From Clostridium sp. CAG:389 (GTDB lineage Bacteria; Bacillota; Clostridia; TANB77; CAG-508): a stretch of DNA of 13,121 nt. A program made the translations under genes and the position numbers. Below are positions 6,527 to 13,121 of this stretch, one piece after another. The stretch is from assembly GCA_000438255.1 (NCBI GenBank), contig FR901921.1, positions 1-13,121 of the forward strand. The letters run 5' to 3'. Under the pieces are notes generated by a model. That model made no database searches and had not been told where the DNA came from. It saw only the letters and a program-made list of their open reading frames with translations. The first letter of the stretch is position 1; each line of letters begins with the position of its first letter.

Positions 6527-8213
6527 ATGAACAAAAAATGGCAAATATACCAAACTAACGAAGAAGAAGTAAAAAAAATAGCAGACAAATACCAAATAAA
6601 TCAACTTCTAACATCAATAATAGTAAATAGAAAAATAGAAGAAGAAAAAATAGATGTATTTTTACATCCAACAAGACAAAACTTTCATGACCCATTTTTA
6701 ATGCCAGACATGAAAATTGCAGTAGAAAGAATTTTAAAAGCAATAGAGAATAAAGAAAAAACAATAATATTTGGAGATTATGATGTAGATGGAATAACAA
6801 GTATCACAGTATTAAAGAGTTTTCTAGAAGATAGAGGACTACATGTTGACTCATATATTCCAAACAGATTAGAAGAAGGATATGGACTAAACAAACCTGC
6901 AATAGAAGAAATTGCAAAAAAACAATACACACTAATGATAACAGTAGATTGTGGCATTTCAGGAATAGAAGAAATTGAATATGCAAACTCATTAGGAATA
7001 GAAACAATAGTAACAGACCATCACGAAGTGGGAGAGGAATTGCCAAAAGCACTTGCAGTAGTAGATGCAAAAAGAAAAGATAACATTTATCCATGTAGGG
7101 ATTTAGCAGGAGTTGGAGTTGTATTTAAATTAACACAAGCATTACGGAATAAAATTAGGATTAGACGAAAAAGAATATTTAAAATATTTAGATATAGTAT
7201 GTGTTGGAACAATATCAGACATAGTACCATTAGTTGACGAAAATAGAGTAATAACAAAATTGGGATTAATGCTAGTAGCACAAACAAAAAACATGGGACT
7301 AAAATCACTAATAATATCATCAGGATATAAAAATCTAGATTCAACAACAATATCATTTGGAGTGGCACCAAGAATAAATGCATGTGGAAGAATGGGACAT
7401 GCAGATGAAGCACTAAAATTATTCTTATCAAAAGATATTTATGAAGTAAATGAATTAACAAAAAAATTAAATGATTATAATAAATTAAGACAAGAAAAAG
7501 AAAAATCAATATATGAAGAAGCAGTAAATCAAATTGAAAAAAATAAATTATATGAAAAATGTGCAATAGTAGTAGGAGGAGAAAATTGGCACCATGGAGT
7601 AATTGGTATTGTATCTTCAAAAATAACAGATTTATATTTTAAACCAAGTATTTTATTATGTTATGAAGATGATTTAGCAAAAGGTTCTGGAAGAAGTATA
7701 CCTGGATTTGATTTACATGAAGCCTTAATGAAATGCCAAGACACAATCGAAAGATTTGGTGGACATAGTATGGCAATAGGAATCACAATAAAAAAAGATA
7801 AATTTAAAGAATTTTCTGATGAATTTGAAAAAATTGCAAAATCGGCTAAAATAGATGAAATTGTCCCTATTATAAATGTTGATGCAAAAATTAATCTAAA
7901 TGAAATAAATAGAGAAGTAATTGAAAGTTTAAAACTTTTAGAACCTTTTGGAGAAGGAAACAAAATGCCAATATTTGCATTTAAAAATTTAAAAATAGAC
8001 TCAATAAGAGCGCTATCAGAAGGAAAACATATAAAAATGACATTAAAAGATGGAAATTCTATAATCAATGCAATTGGCTTTAACTTAGGATATTTATCAA
8101 ATGAATATAGAATTGGTGACAAAATAGATGTAGTTGGAACTTTGGAAATTAATAGTTTTAATGGAGTTGATAATTTACAAATTAATCTTAAGGATGTTAT
8201 GAAATCAATATAA
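6527..8213 (+). pseudogene. recJ: Single-stranded-DNA exonuclease RecJ, interrupted by a frameshift near 7145
   Basis: RecJ is a 5'-3' single-strand exonuclease in recombination and mismatch repair. Two frames together give a full-length family member of about 562 codons. Frame one (6527 to about 7144) holds the DHH phosphoesterase motifs: DYDVDG at 84-89, VDCG at 140-143, TDHH at 163-166 and DLAGVGVVFKL. Homology then jumps at 7146 into another frame, starting GIKLGLDEKEYLKYL. That frame continues with INACGRMGHADEAL, the DHHA1 motif GENWHHGVIGI, SGRSIPG, FGGHSMA and the C-terminal OB-type part (EPFGEGNKMPIFAF). Without correction, frame one stops at 7235-7237. The junction codon is CGG, very unusual in this AT-rich DNA. 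One extra C or two missing bases would explain it. Either the gene is inactive or the sequence has an indel error. AAGGAGAAAGG at 6515-6525 supports the ATG at 6527. Confidence 0.88.
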
Positions 8214-8217
8214 AAAG

Positions 8218-8245
8218 TTGTCAAAAGGGTCATCCCTATTGACAA
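8218..8245. promoter_or_regulatory. Intergenic hairpin between recJ and relA
   Basis: TTGTCAA (8218-8224) pairs perfectly with TTGACAA (8239-8245). After an A-A mismatch, AGGG (8226-8229) pairs with CCCT (8234-8237) around a TCAT tetraloop. It starts five bases after the recJ stop and ends two bases before the relA Shine-Dalgarno. On the plus strand no T tract follows, so it is not a normal terminator. On the minus strand it is followed by CTTTTTATA. It may protect mRNA ends or tune relA expression; the role is inference. Confidence 0.7.
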
Positions 8246-8246
8246 A

Positions 8247-8263
8247 AAGAGGTGAATAAATTG
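8247..8263 (+). promoter_or_regulatory. Ribosome binding site and TTG start of relA
   Basis: AAGAGG (8247-8252) lies eight bases before the TTG at 8261. The GTG at 8252-8254 is in frame but overlaps the Shine-Dalgarno itself, so it is unlikely to be the start. There is no ATG near the family N terminus, which leaves TTG as the best choice. Confidence 0.7.
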
Positions 8264-10453
8264 CAAGAAAACAATAAAGAAATAACAATACAAGATGTAA
8301 TATCAAAAAAGAAAGAAACAAGTAAAAGAGTAGATACAAAATTAATAATGAAAGCATATAACTATGCAGTAGAACACCATGGAGACCAAAAAAGAAGGTC
8401 AGGGGAACCATATATAATACACCCAATAAATGTTGCATATATACTAGCAGGAGTAGGATTGGACGAAGCAACAATATGTGCAGCACTTTTACATGATGTT
8501 GTAGAAGACACTGATGTAACAGATGAAGACCTAAGAAGAGGCTTTGGAGACGAAATAGCAGACATGGTAGCAGGAGTTACAAAACTAGGAACAATGCAGT
8601 TTTCAACAGTTGAAGAACAACAAGTTGAAGATTATAGAAAAATGTTTTTAGCAATGGGAAAAGACATAAGAGTAATAATAATAAAATTAGCAGATAGATT
8701 ACACAACATGAGGACACTAAAATTTTTAAAAAGAGATAGACAAATTGCAAATGCAAAAGAAACAATGGAAATATATGCACCACTAGCAAATCGTTTAGGA
8801 TTATATTCAATGAAATGGGAACTAGAAGACCTATCATTTAAATATTTATACCCAGAAGAATATCATGAATTAGTAGAAGGAATAAACAAAAAAAGAGAAG
8901 AAAGATTATCATTCATTGAAAAAATAATGGCAGATATACGAGTTCAACTAAAAAAACAACACATCGATGCAGAAGTAACAGGAAGAGCAAAACATTTATA
9001 TAGTATTTACAGAAAAATGAAAAGAGATAACAAAACATTAGATCAAATATATGATTTGTTTGCACTACGTATACTAGTCAATTCAATAAAAGATTGTTAT
9101 GCGGCATTAGGAGTTGTACATGAAATGTATAGTCCAATGCCAGGAAGATTCAAAGATTATATAGCAGTACCGAAGCCAAACATGTACCAATCTATACATA
9201 CAACTTTATTAGGTGACAAAGGAACACCATTTGAAGTTCAAATACGTACATGGGATATGCATAGAATTGCTGAATATGGTATAGCAGCACATTGGGCATA
9301 CAAAGAAGCAAGCTATTTTGGAAAAAAACAAGCAGTAAAAGTAGAAGAAGACAAATTAGCTTGGCTTAGAGAAACACTAGAATGGCAAAAAGATATGCAA
9401 GATCCACAAGAATTTTTGGATACATTAAAAACAGAATTGTTTGAAGATGAGGTGTATGTATTCACACCAAAAGGAGCAATCAAAGTACTACCAAGAAATG
9501 CAACACCAATAGATTTTGCATATAGCATACACGAAGAAATTGGAAATCATATGACTGGATGCAAAATAAATAGCAAAATGATGCCAATTATAACACCATT
9601 AAAAAGTGGAGATATCATTGAAATAATAACATCAGACAATTCAAAAGGACCAAGTAGAGATTGGCTTAAATTTGTAAAAAGTACAAAAGCAAAAAATAAG
9701 ATAAATGGATGGTTTAAAAAAGCAGAGAAAACAGAAAACATTGAAAAAGGAAAAGACTTAATAGAAAAAGAAATAAAAAGAATTGGAATGTCACATTCAG
9801 ACTTATTCAAACAAGAATATATTGATTCAATGCTTGATAGATATAAATACAAAAGTCTAGAAGACATGTATGCAGCGGTTGGATTTGGAGCAAATTCAGC
9901 AGTCAAGATAATTGCAAAAATGTTACAAGAATATAGAAAAGAGCATCAAGAAGAAGATATTGAAGAAAAGATGGAAGAACTAAGAAAACAAAAAGAACGT
10001 AAGCAAAAACCATCAAGTTCAGGAGTGGTAGTAGAAGGAATAGACAATTGTTTAGTTAAATTATCAAAATGCTGTAACCCATTACCAGGAGACGAGATTA
10101 TAGGATATATTACAAAAGGTAGAGGAGTATCTGTACACAGAAAGGACTGTGTAAATGTAAAAGACCTATTAACAGAAGAGAATAGAATAATAGACGTTAA
10201 ATGGTATGAAGAAACAAAAGAACACTATAATGTAAGTATAGAAGTACTAGCAAATGACAGAAAAGGACTATTAGTAGACATTTTAAATACTATTAAAGAA
10301 ACTAAGGCAAATCTTATGGGAGTTAGCACAAAAACAACAAAGGAAAGAATCGCTATTATGGACATAGATATTGAAGTTGAAAATATTGAAGAATTAAATA
10401 AAGTAATTAGAAATATCAAAAAAGTAGATAGTGTTTACGAAGTTAGGAGATAA
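8261..10453 (+). CDS. relA: Bifunctional (p)ppGpp synthetase/hydrolase (Rel/SpoT homolog)
   Basis: This is the long RSH enzyme that makes (p)ppGpp when uncharged tRNA is sensed on ribosomes and also degrades it. The HD hydrolase domain (about 25-180) keeps H54, H78-D79, ED at 82-83 and D145 in LADRLHNMRTL. The synthetase domain (about 235-345) has GRAKHLYSIYRKM and the RFKD motif at 296-299. That motif marks bifunctional Rel enzymes, where E. coli RelA has EFDD. The TGS domain spans about 395-457, the Cys-containing region has CC at 604-605 with GRGVSVHRKDC, and the ACT domain covers about 655-730. All catalytic residues appear intact at 730 aa from the TTG start (a GTG at 8252 would give 733). 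It lies between recJ and an MBL hydrolase gene in a likely operon. The neighbours apt and dtd, common in related bacteria, are missing. Confidence 0.96.
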   Translation: MQENNKEITIQDVISKKKETSKRVDTKLIMKAYNYAVEHHGDQKRRSGEPYIIHPINVAYILAGVGLDEATICAALLHDVVEDTDVTDEDLRRGFGDEIADMVAGVTKLGTMQFSTVEEQQVEDYRKMFLAMGKDIRVIIIKLADRLHNMRTLKFLKRDRQIANAKETMEIYAPLANRLGLYSMKWELEDLSFKYLYPEEYHELVEGINKKREERLSFIEKIMADIRVQLKKQHIDAEVTGRAKHLYSIYRKMKRDNKTLDQIYDLFALRILVNSIKDCYAALGVVHEMYSPMPGRFKDYIAVPKPNMYQSIHTTLLGDKGTPFEVQIRTWDMHRIAEYGIAAHWAYKEASYFGKKQAVKVEEDKLAWLRETLEWQKDMQDPQEFLDTLKTELFEDEVYVFTPKGAIKVLPRNATPIDFAYSIHEEIGNHMTGCKINSKMMPIITPLKSGDIIEIITSDNSKGPSRDWLKFVKSTKAKNKINGWFKKAEKTENIEKGKDLIEKEIKRIGMSHSDLFKQEYIDSMLDRYKYKSLEDMYAAVGFGANSAVKIIAKMLQEYRKEHQEEDIEEKMEELRKQKERKQKPSSSGVVVEGIDNCLVKLSKCCNPLPGDEIIGYITKGRGVSVHRKDCVNVKDLLTEENRIIDVKWYEETKEHYNVSIEVLANDRKGLLVDILNTIKETKANLMGVSTKTTKERIAIMDIDIEVENIEELNKVIRNIKKVDSVYEVRR

Positions 10454-10457
10454 GAAA

Positions 10458-11108
10458 ATGATTTTAAAAGAACTAAAGATAGATACATGGATAGGTGATA
10501 AAACAAATTGTTATGTAATATTTGACGAAAACAGTAAAGAAATAATGTGCATTGACCCAGCTGGTGATGTAGATAAAATAGAAGACCTAATAAAAAACGT
10601 ATTTAAAGGAAAATTAAAATATATTTATTTAACACATTGTCATGGAGACCATATAGCGGGAGTAAATGAATTAAAAAGGCATTGTGGCGGTAAAATATTA
10701 ATACATAGAATTGATAGTGAAGGTTTGAATAATGTAGATATAAATTTATCTGAATATATTGGTTTGCCAGATATAGAACTAGAAGCGGATTCTAGAATTG
10801 ATGATAATGATTTAATTCATTTAGGGGATTTAGAATTCAGAGTAATCCATACACCAGGACACACAGCAGGTAGTACATCACTTTATTGTGAAAAAGAAAA
10901 ATGCTTATTTTCTGGTGATACAATTTTTGCAGGTACATGGGGAAGAACCGATTTACCTACTTCTAGCAGAGAGGAAATAATGGATTCTATTGTTAATAAA
11001 ATTTTAGTTTTACCTGATGATACTTTTATTTATCCAGGACATGGCAAGGCTACTATGCTTAAAGATGAAAAACCAATTTATCTTGAATTAAAGCCTAAAA
11101 TGTGGTAA
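10458..11108 (+). CDS. MBL-fold metallo-hydrolase (glyoxalase II-like)
   Basis: The product is 216 aa with the full metal-binding set of the metallo-beta-lactamase fold. These are THCHGDH (H60, H62, D64, H65), H135 in HTPGHTAGS, D154 in FSGDTIF and H195 in YPGHG. The pattern resembles hydroxyacylglutathione hydrolase-like proteins, which hydrolyse thioesters, but the real substrate is unknown. It is probably cytosolic, with no signal peptide. The ATG at 10458 lies four bases after the relA stop, and its AGGAGA (10445-10450) sits inside the relA 3' end, so translation is likely coupled. An in-frame TTG-type start at 10431 would overlap relA by 23 bases and has no support. An MBL gene between relA and hisS is a conserved clostridial arrangement. 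hisS follows after 30 bases. Confidence 0.9.
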   Translation: MILKELKIDTWIGDKTNCYVIFDENSKEIMCIDPAGDVDKIEDLIKNVFKGKLKYIYLTHCHGDHIAGVNELKRHCGGKILIHRIDSEGLNNVDINLSEYIGLPDIELEADSRIDDNDLIHLGDLEFRVIHTPGHTAGSTSLYCEKEKCLFSGDTIFAGTWGRTDLPTSSREEIMDSIVNKILVLPDDTFIYPGHGKATMLKDEKPIYLELKPKMW

Positions 11109-11138
11109 AATACTTAAAAAAGAACAAGGAGAAATACT

Positions 11139-12443
11139 ATGAATAAAACAGAACCAAGAACATTAGCTGGATTTATGGAGCTAATGCCAAATGAACAAAT
11201 ACTATTTGAACAAATAAAACAAAAAATAGAAAAAACATATCAAAAATTTGGATTTTTACCACTAGACACACCAATACTAGAACTATCAGAAGTATTGTTA
11301 GCAAAAGCTGGTGGAGAAACAGAAAAACAAATATACAGATTTGAAAAAGGTGATACAGACATATCAATGAGATTTGATTTAACAGTACCACTTGCAAAAT
11401 ATGTAGCAAAAAATTATGGTAATTTGAGCTTTCCATTTAGAAGATATCAAATTGGAAAAGTATACCGTGGAGAAAGAACACAAAAAGGAAGATTTCGTGA
11501 GTTTTACCAATGTGATATAGACATAATTGGAGATGGAGAATTAAGTGTAATGAATGACGCAGAACTTCCAAGTGTCATTTATAATGTATTTAAAGAGTTA
11601 GGATTTGACGATTTTACAATAAAAATAAATAATAGAAAATTATTTAATGGTTTATTTGAAAGCTTAAATCAAAAAGAAAATGCAGTAGAAATTTTAAGAA
11701 TAATAGACAAAATAGAAAAAATCGGAAAAGAAGCGGTAATAGAGGAACTAGAAAAAATAGAAGTTCCAACAGCTTCAATTAATAAAATACTTGAATTTAT
11801 TGAGATAGAAGGAACGACAGATGAAAAATTACAAAAATTACAAAATTTAGGCATTGAAAATGAAGCTTTTAAAACAGGTCTTGATGAATTAACACAAGTA
11901 GTAAAATACGTAAGATTATTTGGAATCCCAGATAGTAATTTTAAAGTTGATTTAACAATTGCAAGAGGTCTTGACTATTATACAGGTACAGTTTATGAAA
12001 CATTTTTAAATGAATACAGAGAACTTGGAAGTGTTTGTTCAGGTGGTAGATATGAGAACTTAGCAGAACATTATACAGATAAAAAGTTACCAGGAGTTGG
12101 AATTTCTATTGGATTGACAAGATTATTTTATAAATTAAATGAATTGAATTTAATAAAAGCAGATAAAAAATCAATTGCACAAGTTTTAGTAGTACCAATG
12201 GTAGAAGATATGACAGTTCCAATAAAATTAGCAAGTAATTTAAGAAATAATGGAATTAGTACAGAAATATTCTTAAATGATAAAAAATTAAAAGCAAAAA
12301 TGAAATATGCTGATAAACTTGAAATTCCTTATGTTATTGTTGTTGGGGAAGATGAAATTAATTCAGGAATTGTTAAAATTAAAAATATGAAAAATGGTGA
12401 AGAAAAGCAAAGTTCTATTGAAGATGTTTATAAATATTTATAA
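11139..12443 (+). CDS. hisS: Histidyl-tRNA synthetase
   Basis: This enzyme attaches histidine to tRNA-His in the cytosol. The 434-aa length is normal. The class II core shows TLAGFMELMP near the N terminus, MRFDLTVPLAKY at 77-88, motif 2 with YRGERTQKGRFREFYQCDIDIIG at about 109-131, the HisRS-specific ARGLDYYTGTVYE at 275-287, and motif 3 in SGGRYENL with PGVGISIGLTRL at 318-329. The C-terminal anticodon-binding domain occupies about 347-434 (QVLVVPMVED onward). AGGAG at 11127-11131 supports the ATG. It is the last gene of the recJ-relA-MBL block. The aspS gene that commonly follows hisS is not present; a terminator and a minus-strand regulator occupy that place. No T-box leader is visible in the 30-bp gap before it. 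Confidence 0.97.
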   Translation: MNKTEPRTLAGFMELMPNEQILFEQIKQKIEKTYQKFGFLPLDTPILELSEVLLAKAGGETEKQIYRFEKGDTDISMRFDLTVPLAKYVAKNYGNLSFPFRRYQIGKVYRGERTQKGRFREFYQCDIDIIGDGELSVMNDAELPSVIYNVFKELGFDDFTIKINNRKLFNGLFESLNQKENAVEILRIIDKIEKIGKEAVIEELEKIEVPTASINKILEFIEIEGTTDEKLQKLQNLGIENEAFKTGLDELTQVVKYVRLFGIPDSNFKVDLTIARGLDYYTGTVYETFLNEYRELGSVCSGGRYENLAEHYTDKKLPGVGISIGLTRLFYKLNELNLIKADKKSIAQVLVVPMVEDMTVPIKLASNLRNNGISTEIFLNDKKLKAKMKYADKLEIPYVIVVGEDEINSGIVKIKNMKNGEEKQSSIEDVYKYL

Positions 12444-12461
12444 AAAATATAAATTATAATA

Positions 12462-12501
12462 AAAATAGCTATGAATGCAAACTATCATTTATAGCTATTT
12501 T
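12462..12501. terminator. Bidirectional terminator between hisS and the XRE gene
   Basis: AAAATAGCTATGAATG (12462-12477) pairs with CATTTATAGCTATTTT (12486-12501), 16 pairs with one G-U, around an 8-nt loop. T-rich sequence follows on both strands. It serves hisS on the plus strand and the convergent regulator on the minus strand. The regulator's stop codon (12495-12497) lies inside the stem. Confidence 0.88.
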
Positions 12502-12755
12502 ACTTTTAATTCTACTTTTTTTGAATTATCAGTAGAAATAGATTTTTTAGAATTTAAAGTCTTAATATCATCAGTTAATTCAAGTATGTAATCAATAGAA
12601 GTATTATAATATGTGGCAAGTTTTTTTAATAAAGTTAAAGGAATTTGCCTTTTTCCAGTTTCATATTGATGATAAGTATTTTGTGCACAATGCAAATATT
12701 TAGCTACATTTGCTTGTGTTAAATCGTGGTCTTCTCTTAAATCTCGTAATCTCAT
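12495..12755 (-). CDS. XRE/Cro-type helix-turn-helix regulator, 86 aa
   Basis: A small DNA-binding protein. The Cro/C1 HTH fills residues about 1-60: LRDLREDHDLTQANVAKYLH, then QNTYHQYETGKRQIPLTLLK and LATYYNTSIDYIL, the standard five-helix pattern. A Lys/Ser-rich tail of about 25 residues follows, with no second domain, so it probably dimerises through the HTH region and acts as a repressor. I chose the start at 12755 (ATGAGATTACGAG) because AAAGGAA lies eight bases upstream. An in-frame ATG at 12764 overlaps that ribosome site. It is transcribed away from the second pilin-like gene, with two identical 15-bp palindromes between them. The half-site ATCTCA also overlaps its start codon on the plus strand (12749-12754). 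Control of the divergent gene and of itself is inferred from this layout. Confidence 0.88.
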   Translation of the reverse strand: MRLRDLREDHDLTQANVAKYLHCAQNTYHQYETGKRQIPLTLLKKLATYYNTSIDYILELTDDIKTLNSKKSISTDNSKKVELKVK

Positions 12756-12791
12756 GAATATCATTCCTTTTATGTAAAAATTTAATTATTG

Positions 12792-12797
12792 ATTATA
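12792..12797 (-). promoter_or_regulatory. -10 element for the XRE gene
   Basis: On the minus strand this reads TATAAT, about 37 bases before the chosen start codon. No good -35 element is visible at 16-18 bases upstream, so the promoter may be weak or regulated. Confidence 0.5.
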
Positions 12798-12854
12798 GTA
12801 CAACCAATAGATTTATATAAAATATAAAATAAATAAATGATAATGTCACGAAAA

Positions 12855-12869
12855 ATCTCAAAATGAGAT
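12855..12869. promoter_or_regulatory. Candidate XRE operator 1
   Basis: ATCTCAAAATGAGAT is a perfect inverted repeat with 6-bp arms and an AAA centre. An identical 15-mer occurs at 13025-13039. Size and symmetry suit a dimeric XRE repressor. This copy lies about 60 bases upstream of the regulator's -10 element. Confidence 0.65.
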
Positions 12870-12880
12870 ATAACGTTATA
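12869..12880. repeat. 12-bp perfect palindrome next to operator 1
   Basis: TATAACGTTATA abuts the right end of operator 1 and shares its final T. It is the only CG-centred palindrome seen in this intergenic region. Its function is unknown; it may be a second protein site. Confidence 0.4.
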
Positions 12881-12911
12881 AAAAAGTGAATATTGGAAAT
12901 ATTTTTATTAA

Positions 12912-12942
12912 ATTACAATTGTATTACAAAAGTATTACAAAA
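12912..12942. repeat. Three phased ATTACAA direct repeats
   Basis: ATTACAA begins at 12912, 12923 and 12934, exactly 11 bp apart. The last two copies lie in a perfect tandem 11-mer (GTATTACAAAA at 12921-12931 and 12932-12942). One helical turn of spacing puts all three on the same DNA face. They end about 22 bp before the -35 element of the next gene. Confidence 0.6.
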
Positions 12943-12964
12943 ATATAAAAATAGGAATAAACTG

Positions 12965-12993
12965 TTGAAATAGACTTACTGCTATGATAAAAT
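12965..12993 (+). promoter_or_regulatory. Promoter for the second pilin-like gene
   Basis: TTGAAA at 12965-12970 has TAAAAT at 12988-12993, 17 bases away. Alternatively TGCTATGAT at 12980-12988 is an extended -10. Both place the start near 12995-13000, so operator 2 falls in the 5' leader. Confidence 0.55.
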
Positions 12994-13024
12994 TAAAAAA
13001 AGAAAGAGATTTTTATTTAGAAAT

Positions 13025-13039
13025 ATCTCAAAATGAGAT
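13025..13039. promoter_or_regulatory. Candidate XRE operator 2
   Basis: This is the same ATCTCAAAATGAGAT as operator 1, centred 170 bp away. It lies about 30 bases downstream of the predicted start and ten bases before GGAGG (13049-13053), where a bound repressor could block elongation or form a loop with operator 1. Confidence 0.65.
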
Positions 13040-13063
13040 AAATACAAAGGAGGAATAAAAGTG

Positions 13064-13121
13064 ATGGAAAAAGAAAATAGGGGGATAACGCTTATTGCAT
13101 TAGTAATAACAATTATAATTT
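13064..13121 (+). CDS. Type IV pilin-like protein, N-terminal fragment cut by window end
   Basis: Only 19 codons are visible: MEKENRGITLIALVITIII. The basic leader, Gly-Ile cleavage position and hydrophobic helix match the 379-aa protein starting at 5238. The stretch GITLIALVITIII is identical, and the pilin Glu at mature position 5 is again replaced by Ala. Both genes also share 17 identical bases over the membrane segment. GGAGG at 13049-13053 can serve the ATG at 13064 or the adjacent in-frame GTG at 13061; GTG has the better spacing (7 against 10 bases), so the start is uncertain by one codon. The rest of the protein lies beyond the window. Its upstream region holds the XRE operator and phased repeats. 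Confidence 0.75.
   Translation, partial: MEKENRGITLIALVITIII

Noticed and set aside
7139..7150. Programmed ribosomal frameshift in recJ
   Set aside because: There is no slippery heptamer, and re-pairing of the Leu tRNA from TTA to TAC would be poor. No downstream stimulatory stem or internal Shine-Dalgarno is evident, and recJ is not known to use recoding. A mutation or sequencing indel is simpler.
7087..7620. Long minus-strand open frames opposite recJ, alaS and relA
   Set aside because: They are Leu/Ile/Phe-rich mirror images of A-rich coding strands, lack ribosome sites and lie fully over well-conserved genes.
10431..10457. Upstream start of the MBL hydrolase inside relA
   Set aside because: It would overlap relA by 23 bases, and the AGGAGA site points to the ATG at 10458.
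1..13121. CRISPR array, rRNA, tRNA, insertion sequence with transposase, or prophage genes
   Set aside because: No regularly spaced repeats, no tRNA cloverleaf or rRNA segments and no transposase or phage motifs were seen on either strand.

Overview
This 13.1-kb window comes from a very AT-rich, low-GC Gram-positive bacterium. It is most likely an uncultured Clostridia-type Firmicute. The support is strong A-ending codon bias, GGAGG Shine-Dalgarno sites before nearly every gene, a membrane-anchored sortase, a Rel-type bifunctional (p)ppGpp enzyme with the RFKD motif, and pilin-like proteins starting GITLIALVITII. The lineage is inferred from these features, not from a database match.

Layout, left to right. 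(1) 1-1618: the 3' end of dnaK, then complete dnaJ and a terminator. (2) 1638-3917: a consensus promoter, then a short alanyl-tRNA synthetase (585 aa, no C-terminal DHHA1/C-Ala region) and a HIT-family hydrolase. (3) 3931-4067: a 137-bp near-palindrome that no gene explains. (4) 4110-6426: two surface-related genes with separate promoters and terminators. One is a sortase. The other is a type IV pilin-like protein carrying a fibronectin-like segment and an InlB-type B-repeat. A fragment of what looks like a decayed minus-strand gene lies between them. (5) 6527-12501: a housekeeping block of recJ (broken by a frameshift in this sequence), relA, a metallo-beta-lactamase-fold hydrolase and hisS, closed by a bidirectional terminator. 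Related Clostridia usually carry apt, dtd and hemZ in this neighbourhood; they are absent here. (6) 12495-13121: a small minus-strand XRE/Cro-type regulator divergent from a second pilin-like gene that is cut by the window end. The roughly 300 bp between them hold two identical 15-bp palindromes, a 12-bp palindrome and three helically phased 7-bp repeats.

How it fits together. DnaK/DnaJ form the Hsp70 chaperone pair. AlaS and HisS charge tRNA, and Rel senses uncharged tRNA and makes or hydrolyses (p)ppGpp. RecJ serves DNA repair. The sortase and the pilin-like proteins act at the membrane or outside the cell. The most interesting part is the right-hand end, which looks like a compact, possibly self-contained regulatory switch: an XRE repressor with two matching operators, one of them inside the 5' leader of a pilin-like gene. 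The second most interesting is the long palindrome after the HIT gene. The broken recJ and the short AlaS deserve verification before functional conclusions are drawn.
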